Positions 11,601-20,701 of a stretch of DNA of 64,000 bases are shown piece by piece. Both the position numbers and the translations under genes were made by a program. The stretch spans positions 35,105,340 through 35,169,339 of the forward strand of contig NC_049911.1 in assembly GCF_001411555.2 (NCBI RefSeq), given 5' to 3'. Below the pieces are notes generated by a model. The model had not been told where the DNA came from. It did not search any database and saw only the letters and a list, made by a program, of their open reading frames with translations. The stretch's first letter is position 1. Each line of letters opens with the position of its first letter. Source of the stretch: Juglans regia. Taxonomy: Eukaryota > Streptophyta > Magnoliopsida > Fagales > Juglandaceae.

Positions 11601-12979
11601 TCATTCCACACGGTTTTGGCCACCTTGCAGTGTAGAAGCAAGTGGTCTACCGTTTCCCTATTCTTATTACACATGCAACAGCAATCCAAAATCATGAGCT
11701 GGCATCTTCTTAGGTTGTCTATGGTAGGTATCTTCCCTAAAGAAGCTGCGCAGACAAAGAAAGCTGCTTTTAGAGGAGCTTTAGTCTTCCATATCTTCCT
11801 CCATGGAAAGGCATTCATGCCTTGGCTTGTCAAATTCTGATTGAATGATCTAACAGTGAATCTACATTTTCTGGAGGGGCTCCAACTAATCTTGTCCATA
11901 GTTCCCGTCCTTTGTATTGACATTCCACATGTTTCTGTCACAAGTATGCCATGGGACTTGCTGTTGTGATTAATTAGGGGTATCATATATATATTTTTTT
12001 TTGATAGGTAATCAAAGAATTAGGGGTATCATATAATATAGGAGATTCCTCTTCAAATTTTTTTTTTGGATTGGGAGGTTGTGCATACTGGGTCGCAAAC
12101 TCATTACCTCATATAATAAAGGTCCTAACCTTGGTCTGTGCAAATATATTGTGATTCCAAAAAGGGGACATTGATGCTGCATGTATTGATAACAATATTA
12201 AGGAAGACATCGAACTCTTTAATACAGAACTGAGATTTTCAGAGATATGTTTACATGAGTTGTTTATTTTTTTAATTAAATAGAAATGTAGATAGGGGAA
12301 AAATAGGAAGTAATTTTACATTAGTAAGAACTAAATATTTTTATGAGTCACCATAAAGTAGTTTAAGAAATAATACTGATGACATAGACTAATGCTTTTG
12401 AACGGCATTGTGGATATTGAGATATAAGATTGAAAGAATGAGCAATCTTGTATCTGTAAACCAGACCCTAAAATAAATGGTGCAAGCAGTATTGACAGGG
12501 AACTGATCTGAAATGTATATATTAATTCACATTCAGTGTGTTGTACTGTCTTATTTGAATTGTAATAAAGTGTTAGCATTATTGACATTTTAACTCATTT
12601 GATGAAATATGTCATCAGAATCCCATTCCTCCAAAAAAAAAAAAAAATGCTTGCATGCGGAACACTCTTGCACCACATGCACAGTTGTGTCACACACACA
12701 CACAAAAACAAGACATACATATCTAGAGAGGTGTGTGTGAGCAAGTTAGTCTAAGATATGGGCTATGGGCACTTCAACATACTTTCTACTTATTGCCCAA
12801 TTTCAGTCTTTTGTTGTATCTGATTAGTCATGATGTACTAAATTAACCGTGTTTGTGCTGATTTGCCTTGTCAATGTTCCACAGATGAGCTCTCTGACGA
12901 GAAATCGGACGTTCAACTCATTGAGGAAGGCTTTCGCGGAACACTTTTGACAGCAAACGGTTCATCCCAAGTTGTTTAA
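2619..12979 (+). CDS. UBP26: Ubiquitin C-terminal hydrolase, UBP26/USP48 type
   Basis: A cysteine deubiquitinase. The Arabidopsis homolog removes ubiquitin from histone H2B in the nucleus and acts in heterochromatin silencing and seed development. Exons: 2619-2698, 2795-3388, 3801-4056, 5297-6051, 6454-6562, 7244-7422, 7694-7978, 8055-8262, 8532-8594, 8850-9080, 10326-10589, 10917-11058, 12885-12979. All phases agree and give 1086 residues, close to the roughly 1070 of the Arabidopsis protein. The Cys box [16 protein letters not shown] places the nucleophile at C115. Zinc-finger CxxC pairs follow (CSQC, CASC). The His box [12 protein letters not shown] has H360. The middle carries DUSP-like segments with CPHG motifs, and a ubiquitin-like domain follows near residues 975-1050 (from about LINLKVSG). 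Exon 4 has a NAGNAG acceptor (5294 or 5297). Introns carry several retroposed fragments and a MITE. Exon boundaries are my own splice readings. Confidence 0.93.
3621..3658 (+). mobile_element. Micro-retroposition, 14-bp insert with 12-bp TSD
   Basis: In UBP26 intron 2, AACTATGCATGT occurs at 3621-3632 and again at 3647-3658. Between them is only ACTTATATAAAAAA. The direct repeat plus A-run fits target-primed reverse transcription that copied little beyond the tail. Confidence 0.65.
4138..4182 (+). mobile_element. Micro-retroposition, 17-bp insert with 14-bp TSD
   Basis: In UBP26 intron 3, AGAAAAATACTAGA occurs at 4138-4151 and at 4169-4182. The insert is ATTTATA followed by A residues. It shares the TTATA-poly(A) ending with the neighbouring micro-insertions. 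Confidence 0.65.
4203..4589. mobile_element. MITE with long terminal inverted repeats (GTGCCACATCAGTTA)
   Basis: The left end carries GTGCCAGTGTGCCACATCA. The right end carries TGATGTGGCACACTGGCAC, its exact inverse, inside longer imperfect inverted ends. The inside is GC-rich and low-complexity with short GA tracts, and no transposase is present. It lies in UBP26 intron 3. A clear target duplication was not found. Confidence 0.75.
5230..5288 (+). mobile_element. Micro-retroposition next to the UBP26 exon-4 acceptor
   Basis: An 18-bp direct repeat starting ACTTACATG (5230-5247 and 5271-5288, one mismatch) brackets a 23-bp insert ATTCACC followed by an A-run. The second repeat copy supplies the T-rich tract just before the splice acceptor at 5294/5297. 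Confidence 0.6.
6204..6252 (+). mobile_element. Micro-retroposition, 19-bp insert with 15-bp TSD
   Basis: In UBP26 intron 4, TAGATTGTGTTGGTC occurs at 6204-6218 and at 6238-6252. The 19-bp insert is TACTTATA followed by A residues and TG. Confidence 0.65.
11157..11990 (-). mobile_element. LINE remnant, 3' part with zinc-binding RT domain, antisense
   Basis: On the minus strand, 11543-11986 encodes a plant LINE zf-RVT segment: [18 protein letters not shown], then CxxC with [15 protein letters not shown] and VWNDFF. Downstream on the same strand, 11256-11510 encodes the usual C-terminal piece ([12 protein letters not shown]). The element ends in a poly(A) tail, seen as a T-run near 11157 on the plus strand. 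Stops and frame changes make it a dead 5'-truncated copy. It sits in UBP26 intron 12, opposite to the gene. Confidence 0.8.
11182..11259 (+). mobile_element. Short retroposon tail nested in the LINE remnant, 21-bp TSD
   Basis: A perfect 21-bp direct repeat (11182-11202 and 11239-11259, both containing TTCTATTCATAATATTAG) brackets a 36-bp insert. The insert contains AATAAAGTTTATCTCTTATA and ends in A residues. It is the longest member of the TTATA-poly(A) series and hints at the 3' end of the source element. It inserted into the older LINE copy. Confidence 0.75.
11972..12035 (-). mobile_element. 28-bp LINE-end insertion with 18-bp TSD
   Basis: AATTAGGGGTATCATATA occurs at 11972-11989 and at 12018-12035. 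On the minus strand the insert reads CTTTGATTACCTATC followed by poly(A). TGATTACCTAT before the A-run also appears at the LINE ends near 39160 (with a variant near 11170), so this copy holds only the last 15-18 nt of that LINE family plus its tail. Confidence 0.75.
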
Positions 12980-14619
12980 AAAACATGCTTTTGAAACTTA
13001 GTCTTGCGTGCAACACCCAACTGATTGTAGGCATGATACTAGGGGAGGAAACTAATTGAAATTTTGGGCTGCATTTTTGAGGTAGGTGGCTATTCCATTG
13101 TTAACATTTTGTTGCGATCCTTCTTTCGTGGCATGATAAGAATATCTTATCATCTTGAATGCCCATATCCTTTTGGAGCCTCAGATATCTCTATTTCTTT
13201 GTTCTTATCCTTCCCGTGATGCTTATTTCTCTATAATATTCAACTGGTCTTTACTGTCAACACTTTTTTCACGTTTTAATAAATTTTCAAAATGTTGAAA
13301 AGTTGAAGTTGAAAAGGCTTAGTTCTTAACAGCAAGGTTGAAGTTCAAATGAACATTAATTTGAAATTTGTTTTTGTTGGCGAGAAATGATTTGCTTTTC
13401 TAAATCCCATTTTTATTTGCATTGATGACCATTTTTTCTTGTCTTAGGCAGAAGCATCTAGCTGTACCAATGTCTGGTGGTGGTCCCCCCCCTACAGAGA
13501 GGATATGAAAGGTATTAACTCATACCTGCTGCTGTGTCAAAGTCGTGGTTTTTGGGTGCAATTGTTCTGGCTTCAGTTCAATGCTCCCCTTGGATGTTGC
13601 TGCCTTCTGTCTACCTAACCTTGTCCATATCATGGGCTTCGAGGGTCCATTGTACATGATTGTGTGCTTTTGTGACGGATTGGCGGATGGCTTATGTGGG
13701 TATTAATGTATTAGGTACATCTAAGTGAAACTTTACTCACGTTGCATCTCCCTCTCTCTCTCTCTGTCACACACACACACACACACACACACAAGATTTT
13801 AGTCAACAGACAGATCTTGGAGCCGGAATGACAACTATTTCTGAACGTATTCTGATGTCCAAATACTGATTGAAGTGTGTCTAGAATGGCGTAACAAATA
13901 ACAATTCCTGCTCCACTTTTAGCCAAAAATGATGCCCATCAAGGTGGTTTTCCCGTCTGTTTATCACGGGCATATAAAGAAAACAATTAACTGGAGAACT
14001 TGAAGAATGGGAGTTGTTGGGGTGTATCGTAGTTTGGTCAAATCCTGCTTATTGTAGCCATTTTCTTCCCTCCTAAACCGAGATTTATATTGCCGTAATG
14101 GAATGAACCACGTTGACGGATTCCTACCAAGTTAAGGATATTATTGGCGTCCAAGACACTTTCTATACATTTTTATCGAATATTGTATCACTTGATGATT
14201 GGGGCGTGTGTCTATTTTCATTTCCCATGTGAGCTCTCGCACTATTGTTTAAAATTTAAATCCTTGTCCCTCGAAATGTAAATACTAGATTCATGGACTC
14301 TTTTCTCAAAGGCATGATAGCTTAGATTGAAATTGCATTAGAGGACAATGGTCCGTATACGACTGAAAGCTTTCCAGATGCGTAGCCTTTTGACAAAGCT
14401 TGTCCTAGCACGTACTCACCAATCAGAAACATGGCTATAGAAAACGCATCTAACATCTTAACTGACCCCCACCCCAAAAACGAAAAGCAACCGATAAAAT
14501 TACATTTTAGCCCTCTCTTTCTCTCTCTCTCACTCTCTGCCCGCCAGCCTGCCTTCCTGCTTTTCTTCAATGCATTTGGTTGGTATTAGGCTTATTCTTA
14601 TATTGAGGGAAATATAACG
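12980..14619. other. UBP26 3' UTR and intergenic spacer
   Basis: The spacer separates convergent UBP26 (+) and the G-gamma gene (-), so it must hold both 3' ends. It contains a (CA)n tract near 13767-13794 next to a short (CT)n tract, and no convincing coding frame. The poly(A) sites cannot be fixed without transcripts. Confidence 0.5.
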
Positions 14620-15375
14620 TTAGATCCAGAGTTTGTGATTCCGGGAGTTGTGGGCTCCTCGGGCTCCTCGGAACCAACGATCCCAGCTGACATCTGCCGG
14701 ACCCATGCTCCTACATCAACCATACAACCCCTTTATCGCAACAAGCAACACAACGCTAACAACTCTATTAAAACGGTAACAACAACAGCAATTTCTTACG
14801 ATGGAAGCAGCGGATCACGGACAGTGTCGAGGCTTGAAATGAGTCTGCGGAAGATTACAATTGATGATGTTGATCATTACATGAATTCTGAGTACCGAGT
14901 GTGATGAAATTAAATCAAATGGTGAGCATGAGTGATGTAAAAGCTAATCACTTACTCTTTGCATACAATGGAGGATTTACCTAATGTTTCAAGTTCCTCC
15001 AGCTCGTTCTGCATCACAACTTGTTTAATTAGCTTGATTTATATTTCGTTTTCCCACAATAAACCAAAGAAAAAAAAAATGCATACCGGATATGGACAAG
15101 TCTATACAGGAATAACATGATATAGATAGGATGATTTTGAAAGAAGAAGGTGGGGAAAGGATGACCTGGATCATGTTGATTTGGTTATCTAGATTGGATA
15201 TGGCAGCTACCATTCTATGCTTCCCAAGGAAAGTGGAATAAGGCCCTGCTTTTGCGTTACCTTCAGCATCATGAAGAGGCACTCCAAGTCCTGGAGATGA
15301 TGATGGCACCTGTGACTGTTGTTCTTCATTGTTTATCGCTTTCACCACTGGAACTACTGGCTCGTCCATGTCCAT
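14620..15375 (-). CDS. Heterotrimeric G-protein gamma subunit, type B (no CaaX)
   Basis: Partner of G-beta at the plasma membrane in plant heterotrimeric G-protein signalling. Exons on the minus strand: 15375-15166, 15008-14956, 14844-14800, 14710-14620; 132 residues. GKHRMVAAISNLDNQI starts the coiled-coil helix of the GGL domain, followed by NELEELETLG and KELISSL. DPLLP is the conserved G-beta contact, then SWDRWFRGA. The four exons match the usual plant G-gamma structure. The C-terminus is RNHKLWI, without the CaaX prenylation box of type A and without the long Cys-rich tail of type C. The first exon holds about 50 poorly conserved residues before GKHR. The start at 15375 is the in-frame ATG closest to the (GA)n leader. 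The next MD (two codons in) is an alternative start. Confidence 0.87.
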
Positions 15376-15377
15376 GA

Positions 15378-15380
15378 GGA

Positions 15381-15411
<31 letters not shown>

Positions 15412-15412
15412 G
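15378..15412. repeat. (GA)n microsatellite in the G-gamma leader
   Basis: About 15 AG units lie directly upstream of the G-gamma ATG, so the transcript leader would be CT-rich. Such tracts are common in plant 5' UTRs and tend to vary in length. Confidence 0.85.
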
Positions 15413-15727
15413 GGAGGGGGGAACCCAGTTTGTACACATGATTAAAGGCTAAAGTGGACCAGTTATAAAACGTTGAAAGATGGGAGATGGAAGCAATGCA
15501 AGTCATCATATTAACAAATGGAAAGTCATCTGATAAAAAATACTTATCCAAGATACATGCTAATATATTATAATGAAATGAAGCAGTGGGTCAATACGAA
15601 ATAAATATAGAATATTATGAACCGCAGACTGTAAGCCACCCACCGCAGCAACTCAGCAAGACTAGAATGACATCATATTCAAAGGTCTGAATTTTCGAAG
15701 GCGTTACTCATAATTCAACTAGTAATT

Positions 15728-15890
15728 ATACTCATCATCTTAATTCTCATCATCCTATAATGCGACATCAAATAATTGAAAATTATTTATTATGTTTCAT
15801 TTGTGAACCTATCATTTAATGCCATATCATGTGATGATGAAATGATGATGAGAACATGAATGATAAATAGATTTTTTCTAATTCAACTTC
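15728..15890 (+). repeat. Palindromic MITE, family B (first copy)
   Basis: The left part reads ACTCATCATCTTAATTCTC and the right part reads GATGATGAAATGATGATGAG, roughly inverse. The same sequence in reverse orientation lies at about 57486-57640, with the shared core AAAATTATTTATTAT and CATTTAAT. Two dispersed copies with inverted ends indicate a MITE. Confidence 0.65.
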
Positions 15891-16109
15891 TTTGAATTTC
15901 AATTATTTTCAAAAATATTATTAAAATAAATAATGCACAAATTTTGAACAAAACGCATGCTATCTTTTATTTTAATTTTAACCCTTCTCATCGATACAAC
16001 TTGATGGATTAGAACTTGGAAGAACGATTTCTATGTTAAATGAACCTTAAAAAAGGATTTGATTCGGATGTAGTCTCAAATTGGTAATTACAACGGGATA
16101 TTGGATTTA

Positions 16110-16182
16110 GGCCCAACCAAGATAAGCCAATTGGGCCAAAGTAAAGCCCAAATGTTAGCCTTCTACTACTTACTAGGGTTTA
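16110..16182 (+). promoter_or_regulatory. Site II and telo-box motifs upstream of rsmH
   Basis: AGGCCCAACC, ATTGGGCCAAA and AAGCCCAAAT (TGGGCY site II type, TCP-binding in known cases) are followed by TAGGGTTTA at 16174, an inverted telo-box. This combination is common in promoters of plant translation and organelle-biogenesis genes, which suits an rRNA methyltransferase. It lies about 170-245 bp before the ATG. Confidence 0.6.
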
Positions 16183-16353
16183 CTTGCTTAAAAAAAAAGA
16201 CAACAAAAATTGAAGTCCCATAAAAATTAAAATCAATGTTGTTTGGAGACAGAGCTGCCCAAAGATTGAACGATGGAGACGGTGGCTTGAATAGATGATG
16301 CTGTTGTTCGTTAGAGTTAAGAGGTTAGAGGGAGTTGGGAGTTGTCGAGAGAA

Positions 16354-19300
16354 ATGGCAAAATCGACCGCAAAACTCTTCTTCTTCATAGCCCCATTTCC
16401 CTCTTCGTTCCGTCTTCGAAATCTCAACACCACCGCCGTCGCCAGAACTCTCGCTTGCTCTTGTAGTTTCACCACTAGTGCTTCTAAGAGATATGATAAC
16501 AACAGGAAGCGTAAGGATGCCAAATTGGTTGTGGTGAGTGAGAAGAAGAGGACTCGCTCCCCAAAAGAGCTGCACGAGGACGCTGCCCAGCTTTACGCTG
16601 ACGGCACCGCCGCTCACATCCCTGTCATGCTTGGTGAAGTGCTCGACGTCTTCTCTTCGTTTTCTTCATCTTCGAAACCCCTCCGCTCTTTCGTTGATTG
16701 TACCGTCGGAGCCGCCGGACACTCCGCCGCTGTCAGTCGCTCCCTCCTTACCATTCAACTGTTCTTTACTATATGATTGCCTCTTTGTTCATTTTGAAAC
16801 TTTGGAAAAGCAGCAAATTTTCTACCTTTTGCGACTCTTTTAAATTGATCAAATTCGTGCCCACCCTTGCCAGGACATATGGATTCTATCTTTTATATAA
16901 TCCTAATGAGAAAATTTTTCTTCTTGCCCTCTACTTCCCTCATACATTGTTTCTCTGTCATCCTTGTGAATATATTTTCTTATTGGTAGCATACTGGAGA
17001 AAGAAAATATGCCCGAATTGAGAATTTGTACACGTTTTGGCGCTCCATTTATTGCTTTTGCCAGTCAGGCGTAGGTTCGCTGAGGTCCTTAAGTTATACT
17101 GCTTTGGCATCGTCTAATCCAACTTAATATGTTCTGGCGTGCAAAGATTAGCTAATCACCCAGGAAACAGAAAATATATGTTTCATATTATCTGGAATAT
17201 GCCTGTTCTAGTTAATTTTGGTGCTTCGTCTTTCCACTGAAGCTTTGTTGTCAGTTTTTCCTGATCTCACATTGTTTCTTCCATCTTTGACTTTGAGTTT
17301 CTCCTGCTAAATGGTTCTAGTTTTGATCTTCTATTGTATATTGAAAACCACAGATAATTGAAGCCCATCCCGAATTGAAACTTTATGTTGGCATGGATGT
17401 TGATCCTGTGGCACATGAGAAAGCTAGAGCTCGAATTGATGACATCTTGCATGGTGATTCTTGTAACCCAACTTCAGACGTGAAAACACAGACCATTTTG
17501 AAGAATTTTAGGCATATCAAATCTGTGCTTAGCGAGGTTGATGAGAAACTCTTAGATACGGGAGTTGATGGCATCTTAATGGACTTGGGAATGTCATCCA
17601 TGCAGGTTTGTTTTTATTTGCGATTTGTTGGTTCTCGGCTATAGTGGACTATCTAGTGTGTGTCTGCTTGCGTCAATCTTCATTACACGTATCACTTTGG
17701 ATTTTATTTTCCCCCTAGTCCTTTATCTCGTAGAAAATTATCATATATCTTGTGAGGGAGGTGTTTTGTTTTGTTTTTTTTTTTTTTTAGGGGGGGGGGA
17801 TGCTTTCCGTTTTTTTTTAACCATTTTTGGAAAACCAGTTTCCTACGAATTACACAATGTTACCCCATTTTAAATAAATTGCCTTATCTTTTGGACAGGT
17901 GAATGATCCGGAAAGAGGGTTTAGTGTGCTTGGCGATGGACCTCTCGATATGCGAATGGATCCTCAGGTCCAGACACTTTTGCCTTCTATGCTAATATGC
18001 CACTAAAGAATTAACTGATGTAGAGAGTGTAAAAAACTTAAATGCAGTGATGTTAAAAAGTAGGGTCCAATTTCTGAATTTACTCCCCCCCCCAACCCCT
18101 CCCTAAATATTTTCCTGTAAGAAATACTTTGACTTGTATCACGCAATTAACCACAGATGGCTTTTCTTTGTTTGACATTAGTTGCCATTTCTACAGCACT
18201 TTGTTAAAAGAAAAAGGGAAATGTGCCAAGATTAAGTAGTGTTCCAGGTAAGATAATAAAGAGAATAGAAATACCTCGTCTGATTTGCAAGAGTGGGGAT
18301 ATAATTATGAGAAATATGGTGAAAGGGTATATAACTTTATGGCGGAGATCTAGTAATGGGAATTAAATCTGGCACTTGTTAGAGGTTTCTGTGTGATATC
18401 GGTATGTAATCATAATGTTTAGATATTTTGCTTTTCAAATAGCCTCATATGTGACAGGAGGGAACAAAGGAGAATATCTACTTCGGGAGATGAAAAGAGT
18501 CTCTGGAATAACAGTAGTATAAGAGGGAGAAGGAAATGCTGTACGTGGATCCCAGGACTAGCCTGTAGTGATTGATGGTTCTCTGCTTTCCTTCTCGATA
18601 GAGATGTCTTTTCCCTCCAATATGTTGTCTATTATCTTATGTATTCGATATAACTGTTTATGGTGGGAATGAATGAATTGGCCTTAGTGTTTCCTATATT
18701 TGTTTGCTAAACTGTCGTTTTAAATTTGTGTTTGATATAACTGATTGGAACAGGCTTATGACAGGCAAGTCTGAAAGCAGAAGATATTTTAAACTCTTGG
18801 CCAGATACTGAACTTGGGCGAGTCCTTCGGGAATATGGAGAAGAAAGCAATTGGCGCGCTCTTCAGAATAAAATTGCCAAAGCCAGGTTACATGGTGGGT
18901 TGCATACCACTGGCGAACTGGTAGACCTTATTCAGAATGCGACTCCTTGGAGAAGAGGTATACCATTCTTCCATTGCAGTTTTCTTTCAGCTTTTCCTTC
19001 CATAACCCTTGTAAATTTATAGTACCTTTACCTGACACGCCCAGAGCTAGTTATATGCCTATTGTATATCGTTCCTATATCTCTCTATTCATGACAAGGG
19101 GATGCAGAAACTGTCCCCATTAACACTAGGAAGAGCGTTTAAGTTTGTATTGGATTCAATTGCAACAGGAGGGAGACAAGGTTGGATAAAGACAGCAACC
19201 AGGGTTTTTCAAGCTCTGAGGATAGCCGTTAATGACGAACTTAAGACACTGGAGGATTCCCTCTACTCTTGTTTTGACTGCCTTGCGCCCGGGGGTAGGC

Positions 19301-19590
19301 TTGCCGTCATCTCTTTCCACAGTTTGGAGGACAGAATTGTAAAACAAACATTTCTTGGCATCATTAACAGGAATGAGGGTGATGGGGATGAAGAAGAGAG
19401 GCGTGGGACTGAAAGGAAAAAGATGAGAAACGAGGATGATGAAAATGAAGCGTGGATTAGACAAATGATAGGGGGCTGCAGAGGAATAATCCTAACAAAG
19501 AGACCTATAACACCATCGGTGGAAGAAGAGAGACTGAACCGCCGCTGTAGGAGTGCTAAACTCAGGGTGATTCAGAAGCTTGAAAGATAG
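16354..19590 (+). CDS. rsmH: 16S rRNA m4C methyltransferase RsmH/MraW, organelle-targeted
   Basis: SAM-dependent enzyme that N4-methylates a decoding-centre cytidine in bacterial-type small-subunit rRNA. The Arabidopsis homolog is the chloroplast MraW-like protein. Exons: 16354-16731, 17354-17605, 17899-17967, 18765-18957, 19169-19590; 437 residues. The first about 50 residues are Ser/Thr/Arg-rich with few acids, a transit peptide. [11 protein letters not shown] and [13 protein letters not shown] form the SAM motif, then GMDVDP (acidic residues 141 and 143), [33 protein letters not shown] (from residue 307) and [12 protein letters not shown] (345-356). The last acceptor must be CAACAG ending at 19168; the earlier ones shift the frame. 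A Glu/Arg-rich insert follows residue 360. Chloroplast rather than mitochondrion is inference from the homolog. Confidence 0.92.
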
Positions 19591-20701
19591 CCAAACGTCT
19601 CTGTAATCATTATAACTCTGTATCCATGATGTTCTACCCATCTTCGAATTTATATTATTCAAATAGTCATTTAAAAAAAACATTCATTTCTCTTTTTAAC
19701 CATCATTTTTTTATAATATTAAATAATTAATATCGTGAATAAATTTTTAATAATTTTATGATATAATTTAAAGCTCCACAAATAACACTTATCTTTTATT
19801 GTTTAAGAAAAATAATACTCGTAGGCGTGAGAGTATAAATATCTTATAATCATTTTTAAAAAAATAAATAAATATAAAATTTATAAATAAAAATTAATTT
19901 TTTAACAATAAATTTTAATTTTTTTAAAATCAACTGCATGGACGTTGCTCTCCGAATCATTATTCGAATGGGGGATGCTACAGGCCCGTTGTGGCTCCCG
20001 TTATTTTTTTATAATTTTTTATTTTATTTTGTGATTAAGAAAATATTTTTTAATAATATTATAATTTTTATTTTATTTTTTTAAAATATTTAAAATTATT
20101 AAAAATATTTATATAAAAAAAGAATTAAAAAAATACATATAAAAAAATACAAGAGCCTACGGGACATCTAACATTTTCGTTATTCGAATTATCCACTCAC
20201 GTCCAATCCTCGCATTGAATGTACCTTTGCCTACATCCAAATCTAGTTGTTACACAAAATTTGTGAGGGACACAGATTTCGGAGGAAGACACGTGGTAAG
20301 TCGGTGGCCTCACAGCTTGTATTAGCAGTCAGAGATACGATACTGGAGGTAAAAAGGAAGAAAAAGGAAAGACGTCGAGTCACACAAAAGGTGGTGGTAT
20401 TTTCAGTGCTCTGCGCGTAATCGCACACGAGGAGGTTTGCATTGCCAGTCTCTCTCAATCTTCTTCGTCAATCATCAAATCATCCTTGCGAGCAATCTCT
20501 TTCTTCTTCCAAATTCCGAGAAAAACAAAAACGAAAGCTGTGGTAAATGAACAAATACTACCGTCTCGCTCATTCTCGCTAGTTCAATCATGTTTCTTTT
20601 TTCTTCTCTCTTCTCTACTTTTTGGGGGTTCCTTTAGCATCATTTGCTCTGTAACTGTAGCTATTTGATCGCAGCAATACACTGATGATGTTAACTATCA
20701 A
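19591..20701. other. AT-rich spacer and DUF1997 gene leader
   Basis: 19660-20160 is very AT-rich with repeated TTTTTTATAATTTTTTATT-type stretches, probably decayed MITE sequence. From about 20240 the composition becomes more balanced and CT-rich, as in a 5' UTR. A short overlapping frame starting at 20685 does not join the next exon in phase. Confidence 0.45.

Larger units (their letters stand above)
15413..16353. other. Divergent promoter spacer between G-gamma and rsmH
   Basis: The two genes are transcribed away from each other, so this is a shared upstream region. It holds a family-B MITE (15728-15890) and the site II/telo-box cluster of rsmH (16110-16182). No coding frame is convincing. 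Confidence 0.55.

Noticed and set aside
16342..16353. Upstream in-frame extension of rsmH (LSRE)
   Set aside because: It starts at TTG, not ATG. The ATG at 16354 begins a typical transit peptide.
19102..19168. Start of the last rsmH exon at 19102 or at the GATGCAG acceptor
   Set aside because: With the upstream phase those acceptors lead to a stop. Only the acceptor ending at 19168 keeps the [12 protein letters not shown] frame seen in the family.
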